From Bettongia penicillata ogilbyi (lineage: Eukaryota > Chordata > Mammalia > Diprotodontia > Potoroidae): a stretch of DNA of 64,000 bases. The position numbers and the translations under genes are program-made. Positions 22,219 through 34,394 of this stretch are shown piece by piece. The notes under the pieces were generated by a model that saw nothing but the letters and a program-made list of their open reading frames with translations, had not been told where the DNA came from and ran no database searches. Numbering within the stretch: position 1 is the first letter of the stretch; every line of letters begins with the position of its first letter. Location of the stretch: positions 5,420,400 through 5,484,399 of the forward strand of contig JAJHZJ010000531.1 of assembly GCA_023548195.1 (NCBI GenBank), read 5' to 3'.

Positions 22219-23051
22219 GGGGGTGGGGAGGTGGAGCCAAGATGGCAGAGTAAAAGCAGGGGTTTCCAAACCCCTCCAAATATCTGTAAAAAATGACTCT
22301 AAACAAATTCTAGAGCTGCAGAACCCACAAAATAATGGAGTGAAACAAATCTCCAGTGCAGGACATCCTGAAAAGTTGAGAGGAAGGGTCTTTTGAACCA
22401 GGCTGGGAGCAGATTGCAGTCCAGCATGGGTCCAAGCAGGCATCAGGGGACTGAATAACTGGCAGCTGTGGCAGTTTCCAGACTTTTCTACCCACAAACG
22501 CCAAAGACAATATAGAAAGTCAGTAGGAAAACTCTGTCCAACTTGGGTGAGAAAGGAATGAAGTCCGGCCCCAGCCCCTGGGCAGTGGAGGTGGTGGTGG
22601 AAGTAGCAGCAGCAGCAATAATAGCAGAGCCTGCTTTCAGAGCTCCCAATCAACAGATGAAGCTGATCAGAGGGGGATTGTGGGGATCTCTGCTGGCACT
22701 GAGGCAAGATTCTCTTGCTTTGTCCATACTTGGATCTGGGTTGCAGTCCTGCAGTGAGGAAGTGCACTGATGTGGCAGACCTTGTGCCTAAAATAGAGAA
22801 TAACTCCTCAGAGTTCCAAGGCAGAAAAGAGTGCTTGTGGTCACTCACACAACAGAGCACAGGCCAGGAGAGGAATAAACACATCTCCTTCGATCATACT
22901 GCCTTGAAAGAACTGAAAATTTGTAGGCCCCTAGAAGTATCTATGAAAACAGCTTCACAAAACCTTGAAGTTTGGGACAGGACATCCTATACACTGGAAG
23001 CAGAGTCCTACCTTAATAAAGAGGTAGAAAGCCAAGTATTTGGCTGTGAAA

Positions 23052-24027
23052 ATGAGAAAACAGGGCAAAAAAGTTCCCTCAGATTATAGAATCTCACTTT
23101 GGTGACAAAGATCAAAACATACAACCAGAAGACAACAAAGTCAAAGCTCCTCCACCCAAAGCCTCCAAGAAAAATATGAATTGGTCTCAGGCCATGGAAA
23201 ATCTTCAAAAAGGATTTCTGAAAATCAAGTCAGAGAAGTAGACCAAAAAATTGGGAAGAGAAATGAGAGTGATGCAAGAAAATCATGAAAAATGAGTCAA
23301 CTACTTGCTAAAGGAGACCCAAAACACACTGAAATAAATGCCATTTAAAAAGTAGACTAATCCAAATGGCAAAAGAGATCCAAAAATACAATGAGGAGAC
23401 GAATGCCTTAAAAAACAGAATTGGTCAGCTGGAAAAGGTGTTACAAAAGCTCACTGAAGAAAATAATTCTTTAAAAATAAGAATGGAGCAAACAGAACCT
23501 AATGATTTTATGAGAAATCAAGAAATTATAAAACAGAACCAAAAGAATGAAAAAATAGAAGAAAACATGAAATAACTCATTGGAAAAACAACTGACTTGG
23601 AAAATAGATCCAGGAAAAATTATTTTGAAATTATTGGACTACCTGAAAGCCATGATCAAAAAAAGAACCTAGACATCATCTTTCAAAAAATTATCAAGGA
23701 AAATTTCCCTGATATTCTAAAACCAGGAGGTAAAGTAGAAATGGAAAGAATCAACTGATTGATTCTTAAAAGAGTGTCCTAAAGGAAAATTCCTAGGCAC
23801 ATTGTAGCCAAGTTCCAGAGTTCCCAGGTCAAGGAGAAAATATTGCAAGCAGACAGAAAGAAACAATTTGAGTATTGGGCAAACACAATCAGGATAACAC
23901 AAGATCTAGAAGCTTCTACATTAAGGGGTAAAAAGGCTTGGACTATGGTATTACAGAGATCAAAGGATTTAGGATTAAAACCAAGAATCTCAGCAAAACT
24001 GAGTATAATTCTTTAGGGGAAAAATGA
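23052..24027 (+). pseudogene. L1 ORF1 pseudogene (copy 1)
   Basis: L1 ORF1 encodes the RNA-binding chaperone that coats L1 RNA: an N-terminal coiled coil, an RRM and a C-terminal domain. Here the start ATG is followed by MRKQGKKVPSDY and a stop about 18 codons in. Several more stops and frameshifts follow. The coiled-coil part is readable at 23366-23575 as Lys/Glu/Asn/Gln heptads (KNRIGQLEKVLQKLTEENN). The RRM region begins near 23590 ('ttggaaaatagatccagg', 'attattggactacctgaaagc'). The end is at 'attctttaggggaaaaatga'. It matches the frame retained in the neighbouring copy at 25576-26247. It is non-functional. Confidence 0.9.
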
Positions 24028-24271
24028 ATATTCCGTGAAATAGAGGACTTCCAAGCATTCTTATTGTAAAGACCAGAGCTAAATAGAGAATCTGACTTTC
24101 AAATACAATAACCAAGAGAAACATGAAAAGGTAAACCAGAAAGAGAAGCCTTAAGGAACTCATTACAGTTGAACTGTTCAGGTTCCTACATGGAAAGATA
24201 TTGTTTGTAACTCATGAGACTTTTTTCAATATTAGGTATTAGAGTAGTTAGAGGGAATATACATCCATGCA

Positions 24272-24305
24272 TACATATATATATATATATACATATATAT
24301 ATAAC

Positions 24306-24342
<37 letters not shown>
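24272..24342. repeat. (AT)n microsatellite
   Basis: Interrupted TA/CA tract inside the L1 inter-ORF region, probably an expansion of an AT stretch native to the element. Confidence 0.95.
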
Positions 24343-24348
<6 letters not shown>

Positions 24349-24644
24349 GAATAACTACCTAAAAAGGGGTGAAAATTAAAATGTGAGAAAGAAAGGTGCA
24401 TTGAAAGAAGAGGAAAAGGAGAGGTGGAATGGGGTCACTGATTTGACATAAAAGAGACCTAAAAGAAATTTTACAGTGGAGAGGAAAATGGGGGAAAGTG
24501 TAACAAGGGTGTGCTTGACTTACTCTCATCTGAATTGGCTCAAAAAGAATAACATACACACTCAGTTGAGTATAGAAAGCTATACAGGAAAGTAGGAAGG
24601 GAAGAGGAAAAAGAGAAGGTGGGACTGTGAAAAGACAATTTTAT

Positions 24645-25280
24645 AAGAAAGTTTCTCTGATAAAGACCTCATTTCTCAAATATATAGAAAACTAAGTCAT
24701 ATTTATAGAAACAAGAGCCTTTCCTTGATTTAAAAAGGGTCAAAGGATACAAACAGGCAGTTTTCAGAAAAAGTAATCAAAACTATCTACAATTATGTGA
24801 AAAAATGTGCCAAAACACTATTGATTAGAGAAATGCAAATTAAAGCAACTCTGAGCTTCCACTATGCACCTATATGACAGAAAAGGAAAATAGCACATAT
24901 TGGAGAATAATTTGTAAATATGTCCAAAGTGCTGTAAAATCATACATATCTTTTGACCAAGTAATACTACTCCTAGTTCTGCATCCCAAAGAATTTTTAA
25001 AAAGAAAAAGAAACGACCTATATGTACAAAAATATTCCTAGCAACTATGTTAGTGATAGGGAAGAATTGGAAATTGAAGGGATATCCATCAACTGGGGAA
25101 TGGCTAAACAAGTTGTGGTATATGATTATGATGGAATGCTATTGTGCTATAAGAAATGACAAGCAGGATGTTATCAGGAAAATCTGGAAAGACTTACCCG
25201 AAGTGATGCAAAATAAAATTAAAAGAAGCAGGAAAATATTGTACACAGTAATAGTAATATTGTATGATGATCTACTGTGA
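24645..25280 (+). pseudogene. L1 ORF2 C-terminal remnant (copy 1)
   Basis: Begins with the segment 'tctctgataaagacctcatttc', which corresponds to 10160-10215 in the minus-strand L1. It proceeds through degraded frames to 25047-25280, where GKNWKLKGYPSTGEWLNKLWYM and ECYCAIRND give the ORF2 carboxy terminus. The stop TGA is at 25278. Everything upstream in ORF2 (endonuclease, reverse transcriptase) is missing from this copy, so it joins ORF1 DNA to the ORF2 tail by deletion. Confidence 0.88.
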
Positions 25281-25575
25281 ATAACTTCTAAGATAGTTCT
25301 GAAGGATTTATGATGAAAGATATTGTTCATCTCCAGAGAAAGAACTGGTGGAGCTTGAAGATAGATTAAAGATACTTTCTTTACTTCACTTGTATGTTTT
25401 TTGTCTGTGTTTTCTTTCACAGCATTACTTGCATGGAAATGTGCTTTGCATGACTACACATTATAACCTATGTCAAATTGTTTGCTTTCTCAATGAGGGG
25501 GAGGTTGTCAGGGAGAGAAGGAGAAAACTTGGAACTCAAAATTTGACAACAGAATATTTTAAAATTTATATATAA

Positions 25576-26247
25576 TTGGAAAAAAATAAAAGTAATACAA
25601 GAAAAAAATACAATAACTCCTTAAAAAATAGAATTGACCAAATAGAAAATGAGATACAAAAGCTCAATGAAAATAATTCCTTAAATATTAGAGTTGGGCA
25701 AGTGGAAGCTAATGACTCAATAAGACATCAAGAAAACATAAAACAAAGACACAAGAAGATAAATACAGAAAAAAAAAATGTGAAATCTATCAAAGGACAA
25801 ATAATTGACCTGGAAAATAGTTCAGGGAAAGGTAATTTAAGAAATATTAGATTACCTGAAAATCATAATCAAAGAAAGAACCTAGGCACTATATTTCAAG
25901 AAATTGTAAAGGAAAACTACTCCAATATCATAGAACCAGAATGTAAAACAGAAATTGAAAGAGTCTGCACAACACCTGGAAGAGATCCCAAAATGAAAAC
26001 TCCAGGGAATATTATTGCCAAATTCCAGAGTTCCCTAGTCAAAGAGGAAATACTTGAAATAGCCAAAAGGCAACTATTCAAATACTGTGGAGCCATAGTC
26101 AAAATCACACAAGATCTAGCAGCTACCATATTAAAGGACCAGAGGACTTGGAAGATTATATTCCACAAGGCAAAAGAGCTGGGATTACAGCCAAGAATAA
26201 TAACTTATCCAGCAAAGCTGAGTATAATTCTTCAAGGGGAAAAATAG
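25576..26247 (+). pseudogene. L1 ORF1, 5'-truncated but open (copy 2)
   Basis: An uninterrupted 223-codon frame. Residues 1-65 are coiled coil (NRIDQIENEIQKLNENNSL) and about 70-160 correspond to the RRM (IIDLENSSGKGNLRNIRLPE, then NLGTIFQEIVKEN). About 160-223 are the C-terminal domain (QDLAATILKDQRTW, then PAKLSIILQGEK before the natural stop). Complete marsupial-type ORF1 has more N-terminal sequence, as copy 1 shows. The frame opens with TTG rather than ATG, so it has no genuine start. I infer a dead fragment that happens to have kept its frame. Confidence 0.88.
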
Positions 26248-26695
26248 ATATTTAAGGAAATAGTGAGTTTTCAAGCATTCCTGATGAAAAGACCAAAATT
26301 GAATAGAAAATTTGACTTTCAAATACAAGACTCAAGAGAAATTTAAAAAGATAAACATGAAAGAAATTATAAAGGACTTGATAAGATTAAATAGTTTGCC
26401 TTTCCATATGGGAAGATGATACATGTATCTTCTAAGAACTTTATCATTATTAGGGAAATTGGAAAGAGTCTGCATAGAAACAGGATTTAAGGGTGAATTG
26501 ATTACGTTGGGATAAGGAAAAAGAATGAATTGATAAAAAAGAGGGATGCCCTGGGAGAAAGGGGAAGGAAGAGGAAGAATGGAGAAAATTATCTCACATA
26601 AAAGAAGTACACAAGGAAGAACTTTTACAGAGTAGAGAAGAAATGGGGGAAGCAGACAAAGTTTGAACCTCATATCTAAATTATGTCCAAAAAGG

Positions 26696-26725
26696 AGTGT
26701 GTGTGAGTATGTGTGTGTGTGTGTA

Positions 26726-26770
<45 letters not shown>

Positions 26771-26847
26771 GCATACATACACATTTAATACATATGTACA
26801 TATAGGATAAATACTATATATATATATACATATATGTAATATATATT
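26696..26847. repeat. (GT)n-(AT)n microsatellite
   Basis: Compound tract within L1 copy 2, sitting where the inter-ORF DNA and the start of ORF2 should be. The minus-strand His/Thr/Tyr-rich frames are its translation. Confidence 0.95.
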
Positions 26848-28004
26848 GTTTACAAGAAACACACTTGAAAAAGAAAGACATGCACAGAGTTAAAATAAAA
26901 GGGCTGTAACAGAATCTATTATGCTTTAACTGAGGTAAATAAAGCAGGAGTAGCAACCATGATCACAGTCAAAGCAAAAGCAAAAGTAGATCTAATTAAA
27001 AGAGGACGATATCTTGATAAAAAGGAATTGTAGACAATGAAGTAATAACAATACTAAACATATATACACCAAATGACACTGCATCCAAGTTCTTAAAGGG
27101 AAAGCTAAATGAATTACAGGAGGTAGCAGACAGTGAAAGAATACTAATGTGGGATCTCAACTCTCCCCTCTCAGAGCTAGATAACTCTAACTATATAACA
27201 AATAAGAAAGAAGTTAAGGAGATGAATAGTATCTTTAAAAAGTTAAATATGATAGACCTCTATAAAAATGAATGGGACTAGAAAGTATTTTTTCAGCTAT
27301 ACATGGCACCTTCATAAAAATTGAACATGTATTAGCAAAGATCATGTACTATGAGCAGATAGAATTTGTACCAGGAATGCAGAAATGGTTCGATATTAGG
27401 AAAATTATCAGTGTAACTCATTATATCAATAACAAAAATATGACTAAAATATATGACTAACAAAAAATCCTTTGACAGAATATAACATCCATTATAAACA
27501 CTAAAAAAGCATGGGAATCAATAGTGCTTTTCTTATAATGCTAAGTAGTGTCTACCTAAAACAAAAGACAAGTGTTCTTTATAACAGGGATAAACTTGAA
27601 GCCTTTCCAATACTGTCAGGGATGAAGCAAGGGTGTCTGTTATCACCACTACCATTCAATATTGTACTAGAAATGCTAGCTACAGCAGTAAGACAAGAAA
27701 AAGAAATGGAGGTAATAAGAACAGACATTTGGGAAACAAAACTATCAATCTTAGGAAATATGGTCATACACTTAGAGAGCCCTAGGTAATCAACTAAAAA
27801 ACCTTATACAATCAACTCCAGCAAAGTCACTGGATATAATACAAACCCACATTAATCATCGCCATTTTTATATACTACCAACAAAATCCAGCAGGAAGAG
27901 GTAGAAAGAGAAATTTCTTTTAAAGTAACTGCAATCAATATAAAATACTTGGGCGTCTACTTGCCAAGAAAATCACTGGGATTATAAGAACACAATTACA
28001 AAAC
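26848..28004 (+). pseudogene. L1 ORF2 endonuclease/RT remnant (copy 2)
   Basis: The endonuclease part begins at 'acaagaaacacacttgaaaaag' (QETHLKKKDMHRVKIKGL) and reaches the NTPL-type motif, here LMWDLNSPLS, in which the usual G of GDFN is W. The first part of the endonuclease is missing. Reverse transcriptase pieces follow: EFVPGMQKWFDIRKIISVTHYIN (27366-27435), then after an internal loss GMKQGCLLSPLPFNIVLE (27625-27675). The catalytic Y/FADD is not present; the equivalent site reads LGNMV. Several stops and deletions occur. It cannot encode an active enzyme. Confidence 0.88.
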
Positions 28005-28560
28005 TGGAGCTGGGTTTTGTACACTTCTAGAGGGAATGTCTGGGCTGGTCTTTTTGCTGCTTTGGGGTATTGAGTGATGTATTATTTTATGGTTATCAAA
28101 GATGGCTCAGTCTGGGGATCTGCAAGCTTTCAGTGCTCCCAAAGTGCTCCAGGGCAAAATCTTGTCAATAGTTCCTTACTCACACCTCCCTTCCTCCCCA
28201 CTCCTAAAGCCCTCATCTGGGTTCTGCAAGTTCCTGACCTAGATTTGGGTCTTAGCCCAACATATCTGTGGCCTTGCTCCAGTTGAAGTTCCAGTAGACT
28301 GTTGCTGAACTCAGTCACTATCACTCAGCTAGAAAGCTGAGTTTAGAGTGATGGAATTGCAGGCTCCCCTTTGGCCTGGGATTCCTGCCATGGTTATTTC
28401 ACAGCAGGCTTCAGAATGGACTGGAGATTCTGCTCCACTCCTGGGATCACACATGAGAAGTACGCAAATGTTTCTCATTTTTTAATTCCCTCTCTCCTTG
28501 GTACATATCATCTGGCCTCTGGCTTAACCTATCCTCTATATGCATTCTCTGATCTGAGTT
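28005..28560. other. Unassigned GC-richer block
   Basis: Follows the truncated end of L1 copy 2. It has repeat-like character ('ctcagctagaaagctgag' is a small palindrome at 28325-28342), but I cannot place it in a family. Frames of 60-70 codons are unfamiliar. Confidence 0.3.
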
Positions 28561-30249
28561 GATAGTTTGTTCCCCTATCTAACCAATCCAGTCTCTTTAC
28601 ATATTTATACTTTTTCCTCCTTATTATAATTATTTGTAACTATTTAATCAAGATTTCATTCTTAAGAGCTTCATCTCCTACCTAAGCTTGCATTTCTTTT
28701 GAGTAGGGATACCCAACTATTTTCCCCTTGGATTCTCTGCAATTCATTCTCCTAAATCTAGTGAATATTTCATATCATCCCTGTTATTTTCCCTCCTTTT
28801 TGATCATCACCTACAAGATAGTATGGTCACTACTTCACCAAATTTCCCATCATTTCCACTTCATCAACCAACCTTTATATGTGCCAAAATCAGGTTCAGA
28901 ATATCAATTCCCCTTGTCTCTTTCTCTGTCTTCTGAAAAATGAAACTATCATCAAGTTGTCAAGAACTTACCAGTTACTATACTTTTAGTAGAGATATCC
29001 ACAAAATAATTGGATAATTCAAATTCCTCATAACAACTCTGTATTCTAACTCCATTCCAGTTCTGTCTTGTGAATCAGGAAATCATCATCAGCCCCCTCA
29101 ACAGTATGTTTCCACAATGGTGTCACTTCTGTTTTTCTCTTCTCTGAACCTCAGTCAAATGACCTCCACCATGTTTCTCACTCTATGTTCCCAAATTCCC
29201 ACATAGTTATACAGCTTCTTGTTAAACAATGTCATTCTATCATGCCTCCTACCTATTCTAATTTTTTTAGATCTTTCCATCTATCACTCCTTGGGTTCCA
29301 GTGATAGCTATAAGGATAAATTTTCTAAAGGACTTCCTTGGAGACCTAAATCTCCCTCAGAATAAAATTCTTGAACTATATTATTTGCACATGTCCTTTT
29401 TCAAATGAGGTGACAACATCTCTATTGAGAACACTTTTGGTCCTCATTGATAATGAGTAGACCATAATTGCAAGAATGTTAGATTCCTTGAAGGAAAAAA
29501 AAATTACCATAGCATTTAGTCAAAGACTAATTACTGGATTTACCCAGTTTGGGGTGGAGCATGCCAATAGGCAAACACAATTATTCAGCCACAGGGAAAT
29601 TTTCACTGCTTACAGTAACATGCCTTTAATGAAGATGCTTAAGAAAGGAATATGATATGCACAGTAAAAATTTCCATTACACTTAAACCAAAATGCAGAT
29701 GTCAAGAGGAAAGAAGCCAATAACTCTGTTCTCATAATACTAAATGAATCACAGTTGTTCTATAAGCTACAGATCTGCTTTGCATATCCTTCCATTTATT
29801 CTTTAGTAATAGTAGTCATGCTTTACACCTAGCCTACTTCATCTAGTAACAACAACTCAGTCACATTCTTGTGCACTGCCTTTCATGAGAAAATGTAAAA
29901 TGTTCATGACCATCAGCCTTTTAGTTCTCAGTAGTCTCCTGTGAGAGTTAAAGGCATCTTGTTGGAGAAAAGTGATTACAGTAGTTGACTAGGTGGGGAA
30001 TGACTTTGCCACTTTTGTTTATAAACCACACAAATAACATCTGTTTTATCAAATGACTGGTCAAAAGTCCTCCATACACTAGAGGACTATGTGAGATAGT
30101 AGGAGGGTGTTCCATTGATCTTAACCATATACTGCCAAGACTGTAACTTCTCAAATGAAGGGGAAAAAAATGGGCTCATTTCCATTCTGTTCCTAGGAAA
30201 TATGCATTTCTAGAGACAAAGAGGGCTAGCTGGGCAGGGGGGGATGAGA
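28561..30249. other. Unassigned AT-rich sequence
   Basis: No secure repeat, RNA or exon signal over about 1.7 kb. The first half is pyrimidine-biased. Confidence 0.35.
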
Positions 30250-30488
30250 GGGTGGGGTGGCACAGTGGATAGAGTACTGGGCCTGAAGTGAGGAAGACCT
30301 GAGTTCAAATGTGGCCTCACAAAAATAAAAGCTCTGTGACCCTGAACAACTCACTTAACCCTGTTTGTCTCATTTTCCTCAGTAAAATGAGCTAGAGAAA
30401 GAAATGGAAAACTTTTCCAGTATCTCTAGCAAGAAAACCCCAAATGGGGTCATGTAGACTCAGACATGACCGAAAACAATTGAATCAC
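30250..30488 (+). mobile_element. SINE-A
   Basis: 'ggtggcacagtggatagagtactgggcctg', 'gaagacctgagttcaaatg', 'aaaccccaaatggggtcatg', 'cagacatgaccgaaaaca'. Confidence 0.92.
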
Positions 30489-30989
30489 AGCAGAAACAAA
30501 GAACAAAATCAATCTATTTAAATGACAAAATGGGGAACAATAATTGCTTAGATTTTATATGACAAATACGTATGTATAAATGCATGTTTGTGAAGCTATA
30601 GGCAAGAGTTCAACAATGGTCCCTGTATTTTTCTTTCGTCTTCCTATTCCAGGAAAGTTAATACAAGATTGTCAAAGAAAAACTTTTTTTGTCATCTGAA
30701 CTTGTTTTTTTTCCTCCTTCTTCTCCTTTTCAGCTGGTTTGGAGCCTACACTTAGGTTAGCAGTACGCTATTTCAGATAATAGTGAGCCTTGCTAGTTGG
30801 AGAACAAAGATCATCAGATCTGTCAACTGTCCTCAGTGACATCGATGATCTTTCTAAGATTATTGAAATGGATGGAAATATTCTGAAAATCAACATCCTA
30901 TCCAGCTGAATTCCCTGGTTTCGAAATCTAAAACTTTACGGGTTAGAATGTTCTCTAGAAGGCTTTCATCCTTTCATTTCTCTTCCTGC
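30489..30989. other. Unassigned sequence
   Basis: Nothing recognised. Confidence 0.35.
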
Positions 30990-31235
30990 CACTAAATAGT
31001 TAGATGACCTTAGGAAAGTCATTTTATGGCCTCTCTGAGTCATCACCTCTGACTCTCAATGTCCTTATATATAAAACAAGGGATTTACTGCTTAGATTTT
31101 AATTCTCTCCTTACTAACCTATTACTACTGTCCTTGAAGAAGGAATGGCAAAACGCTCCAGTATTTTTGCCAATAAAACCCCCAAAGAGGTCAAGAAGAG
31201 TCAGACATGACTGAAAAACGACTAAACTACAATTG
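30990..31235 (+). mobile_element. MIR fragment followed by SINE-A tail
   Basis: 'tagatgaccttaggaaagtcatttta' is MIR-like. From about 31130, 'gaaggaatggcaaaacgctccagtatttttgccaa' and 'gaagagtcagacatgactg' are the 3' half of SINE-A. Confidence 0.75.
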
Positions 31236-31349
31236 CATGCTACAATATTTATCACCCTGTTCCTTACTATTTGGCCTTAGACAAATAAATATCTCTGGGT
31301 TTGAGCTTTCTCATAGGATAAATGAGAAAGTTATAGCAGATGATCTTTA

Positions 31350-31800
31350 AAATCAATTAACTGACAAATATTTATTAAGTTCTACCAAGTGCCAGATCGA
31401 TGATCTGAGACACCAGATGGAGCATAGCATCTTTGTCAGAAATGGGCAAGTTTGGAAGAGGGGACAATTTAAGGGGAAAGACAACGGGTTTGATTTTAGA
31501 CCTCTTGAGTTTAAGATGTCTTCAGGACATCCAATGTGAAATGCCCAGACTTCTCTAACTTCATTCAGCTATTCAGGAATAGGACCAGAGAAAGGAGGAT
31601 AATCCAGGCTGAGATCTGACAAGGAAAGAGCCATGAGAGAATAAGGAAGGGAAGGACTAAAGGGCAGAAGTCATTGTAGAGCTGAAATGGCCAACTGTTG
31701 AATTGAAATTAGAGATGGAAGAAAGTGAAATTCAAGGCGGTAATAGTGGGAGAATGTATTGAAGGGTGAAGGAAGTGAACATTTCAATAAAGGAAAAAAT
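31350..31800 (-). mobile_element. L2 LINE fragment
   Basis: 'caaatatttattaagttctaccaagtgccag' is the antisense L2 end. 'gagtttaagatgtcttcaggacatccaatgtg' is a conserved internal L2 stretch, so two parts of L2 are abutted. Confidence 0.65.
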
Positions 31801-32119
31801 CAAGTCAACACACCCTACCAACGCTATGTCTATAATACTAAAACTTGAAGTTTTCTGAGGTGCCTTTAAATTCTAACATTCCATATGATTCTGTGAGCCT
31901 TATTCTGTTTTGACAAGGCCCTTTCCTAACATTGACCTAATATCATGAGACCCTCATTCTTGGATGAATGGTCATAGTCTTATTCTCTTTCTACATAGAA
32001 CTAAACTAATATCATTTGCAAAGTTTAGGCAGGGATAAATGTGCAAAGATGTGTGGCAATAGAAGCTGGTACAAATCTGTTTGCAAGAAGAAAAAATGCA
32101 TAAACCTCCAGGGTGGGCC

Positions 32120-32196
32120 TATATATTTATTATTATATAATATTATATAATATGTATATAATTATATAAATATGACATATTATCTATTATTACATA
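32120..32196. repeat. AT-rich low complexity
   Basis: Irregular tatta/tataat repeats. Confidence 0.9.
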
Positions 32197-32324
32197 GATT
32201 CCAGGATTGGTATTTTGGGGTGAGTGCAGACATTGTTAAGAGTATTTTTATGAAATAATATGATTTCAAAGTTCGAAGTAACTTTATCATCTAATAGCAA
32301 GACTTGTAAAAGAGAGAGCATAAA

Positions 32325-32525
32325 TATTGCTGTCCCCATTTTACACATGAGAAATCCAAGATTATTTTTTTAAATCAGAGAAATTGAATAAATTTTCTAG
32401 CTCCTATCCCAACTACCTCAGGTAGGAAAACTGAGGCTTGTAAGGTATAATTTATTGCCTATGCTTACAACCTAGTTAGTGGCAGAGCCAAGACTTCTGA
32501 CTTTCAATACATTATGGTATCTTTG
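32325..32525 (-). mobile_element. MIR SINE
   Basis: 'cccattttacacatgagaaatccaag', 'ggtaggaaaactgaggcttgtaagg', 'ctagttagtggcagagccaagacttctgac': antisense MIR with an internal disruption. Confidence 0.75.
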
Positions 32526-34394
32526 GGGTTTCTAGGGTAGTAGTAGAGGGACCTAGGAAAGGTATAACAATGGCCCATATAAGTTCTTGGAAATGAATGT
32601 TTTAGTGATGATTTTTCAAAATTGTTGACATTTCCCAATGATGCCCCCACCTTTAACCTCAATAGAACTTTCCCTTGTAGCAAAATCCAATCAAGGAGAA
32701 CAAATCAGCTCATTGGCCAGGTCTAATAGCATATAGCCCATTACATACCTCAATTCTACCACCTCTTCACCAAGAGGAGAGAGGTACACTTCACTATCAG
32801 TTATCTGAAGTCATGACTAAGCATCACATTGATCATTGTTTTTATGTCTTACAATGCTATTTTCTGTTAGCTGGATATTTTTAGCTCATTTCTTTTCCAA
32901 ACCAGATAATTTTGTCTTCCTGGCTTTCACTTCTCTTGGAGTAATATTTGTTTGTTAAAACACACACATACACACAATCACTTTGTTTACTTTTTTTGAC
33001 TTTTGAAAATTTGATTCTCCAGGAAAGATACTGTCCATGATTGCTTTCTATCAGCTGAATGTAAAATAACTATCAATGTTGATTTCAAATTTGAATGGGA
33101 AATGAAAATGGCATACGTGTTGATCTTCCGCCACATAGTGGTCTGAAGGGAAAATCAGCAACATTAGGGAGAAAGCTGCATTGACTAGAAGCATCTGTGG
33201 TCAGACTATTAAAAAAAAGCTCCTTTTGACTTGAATGTAAATGGAGCAACACTGAAAGTGCTGGTCCATTAGTTGATAAACAGGGAACACAACAGTTATT
33301 TTCAACTTCTTCCAATGATTTCACATGATAATACTATAAACTATGAATGACTATCCCCACAGACTTGGAATCAAGAAACATCATGTCTTCCTATCAGGGG
33401 TTGAACACCATTCAATTATAAAGTATTCCTGTGGTATTCATTTAGAGGAAAAGGTTTTTAAAACCATATAATTAGATGCAGGACTATATTTTCATTAAAA
33501 CAATTTCCATGATGTAGCCAAGAAATGTTATAGCTCTCCGATTACAAAAGCTTTCTGTGAACAATAGGGTCATCTTAAAAGGTATGCCAGAGCATATTAG
33601 AAAAGCACACACACAACCTTTCCTAATGAGGAGAGTACTTAGGAACACATGTTCTGAATCTGGTTTATATTTATTCATGTTTACACATCTCCAAAACAAT
33701 ATGTTTCTGTAGAACAATAACTGGTGTTAATTAGACAGTTCTAAGTAGTGCCAAGGCTCATTATTTCCTGCCCCAGAGCAGCCTTTAATGGAAGAATGAG
33801 AAAGCCAAGCTGTCCTCATTCCATTGCCTCTCCTTAGTAATCCCAACTCTTTGTAGAATACTACAAAGGGGGAAAGAATGACACTGGTTCTTTTATTTTA
33901 AGTTTCATGTCTGTCCGTCCATGTTTCACACTGAAATTGATTGCAAGGCATGCCAGACACCACTAAACATCACTCTTGATAACTTCAATATGTCTGGGTG
34001 TGTTTCTGGCACGAGAATTCAGGATCTGAGGCCATATTGTTTTAATTAACAATTTGTAACCCAGTGCAATCTTGGAGATTCATATTTTCAGAGATGTTAT
34101 GGTAGCCGGCACCATGAAGGCAGAATTTCTAATGTCAATCATTTCATCGTTTTGTGACAACAGCAGTCAAAAGAGGGAAATCCCTACAAAGTAGGATTGG
34201 GGAGAGCCTCTCAGATATGGAAATTGGTGTTCCACTCTGAGGTTCCTGGCAGAGAAGTTCCCCCTAGAATTTAGAGAAACAAAAACAAAGCACAGGCTGG
34301 GTCAGTCAACTGAAAGAACACAGGATATCATTCATTTCCGTCCAGGATGAACAGTGCTAAGAAACATTTAGGTATGTTGATCACAGTTCTTCTG
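32526..34394. other. Mostly unique sequence, candidate conserved noncoding DNA
   Basis: Apart from a short CA run at about 32960-32980, I see no repeat signature between 33060 and 34300. Base composition is even and low-complexity tracts are few. The stretch 33900-34200 in particular is dense in homeodomain-like TAAT/ATTA cores ('gttttaattaacaatttg'). Conservation cannot be tested from one sequence. Confidence 0.35.

Larger units (their letters stand above)
22220..25575 (+). mobile_element. L1 copy 1, internally deleted
   Basis: Starts with the L1 5' end 'gggaggtggagccaagatggcagag'. It continues through the 5' UTR, ORF1 (23052-24027) and inter-ORF DNA, then jumps at about 24640 to the last part of ORF2. 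It ends with a 3' UTR and A-rich tail near 25575. The endonuclease and reverse transcriptase coding parts, roughly 3 kb, are absent. Confidence 0.85.
25576..28004 (+). mobile_element. L1 copy 2, truncated at both ends
   Basis: Starts inside the ORF1 coiled coil directly after the A-rich end of copy 1. It keeps ORF1 to its stop, inter-ORF DNA, part of the ORF2 endonuclease and broken RT, and stops near 'atcactgggattataagaacacaattacaaaactgg'. The 3' UTR and A-tail are absent. The parts lost largely complement those lost in copy 1. Confidence 0.85.

Noticed and set aside
26332..26956. 150- and 91-codon minus-strand frames
   Set aside because: Antisense to L1 copy 2 and the GT/AT microsatellite, giving His/Thr/Tyr runs.
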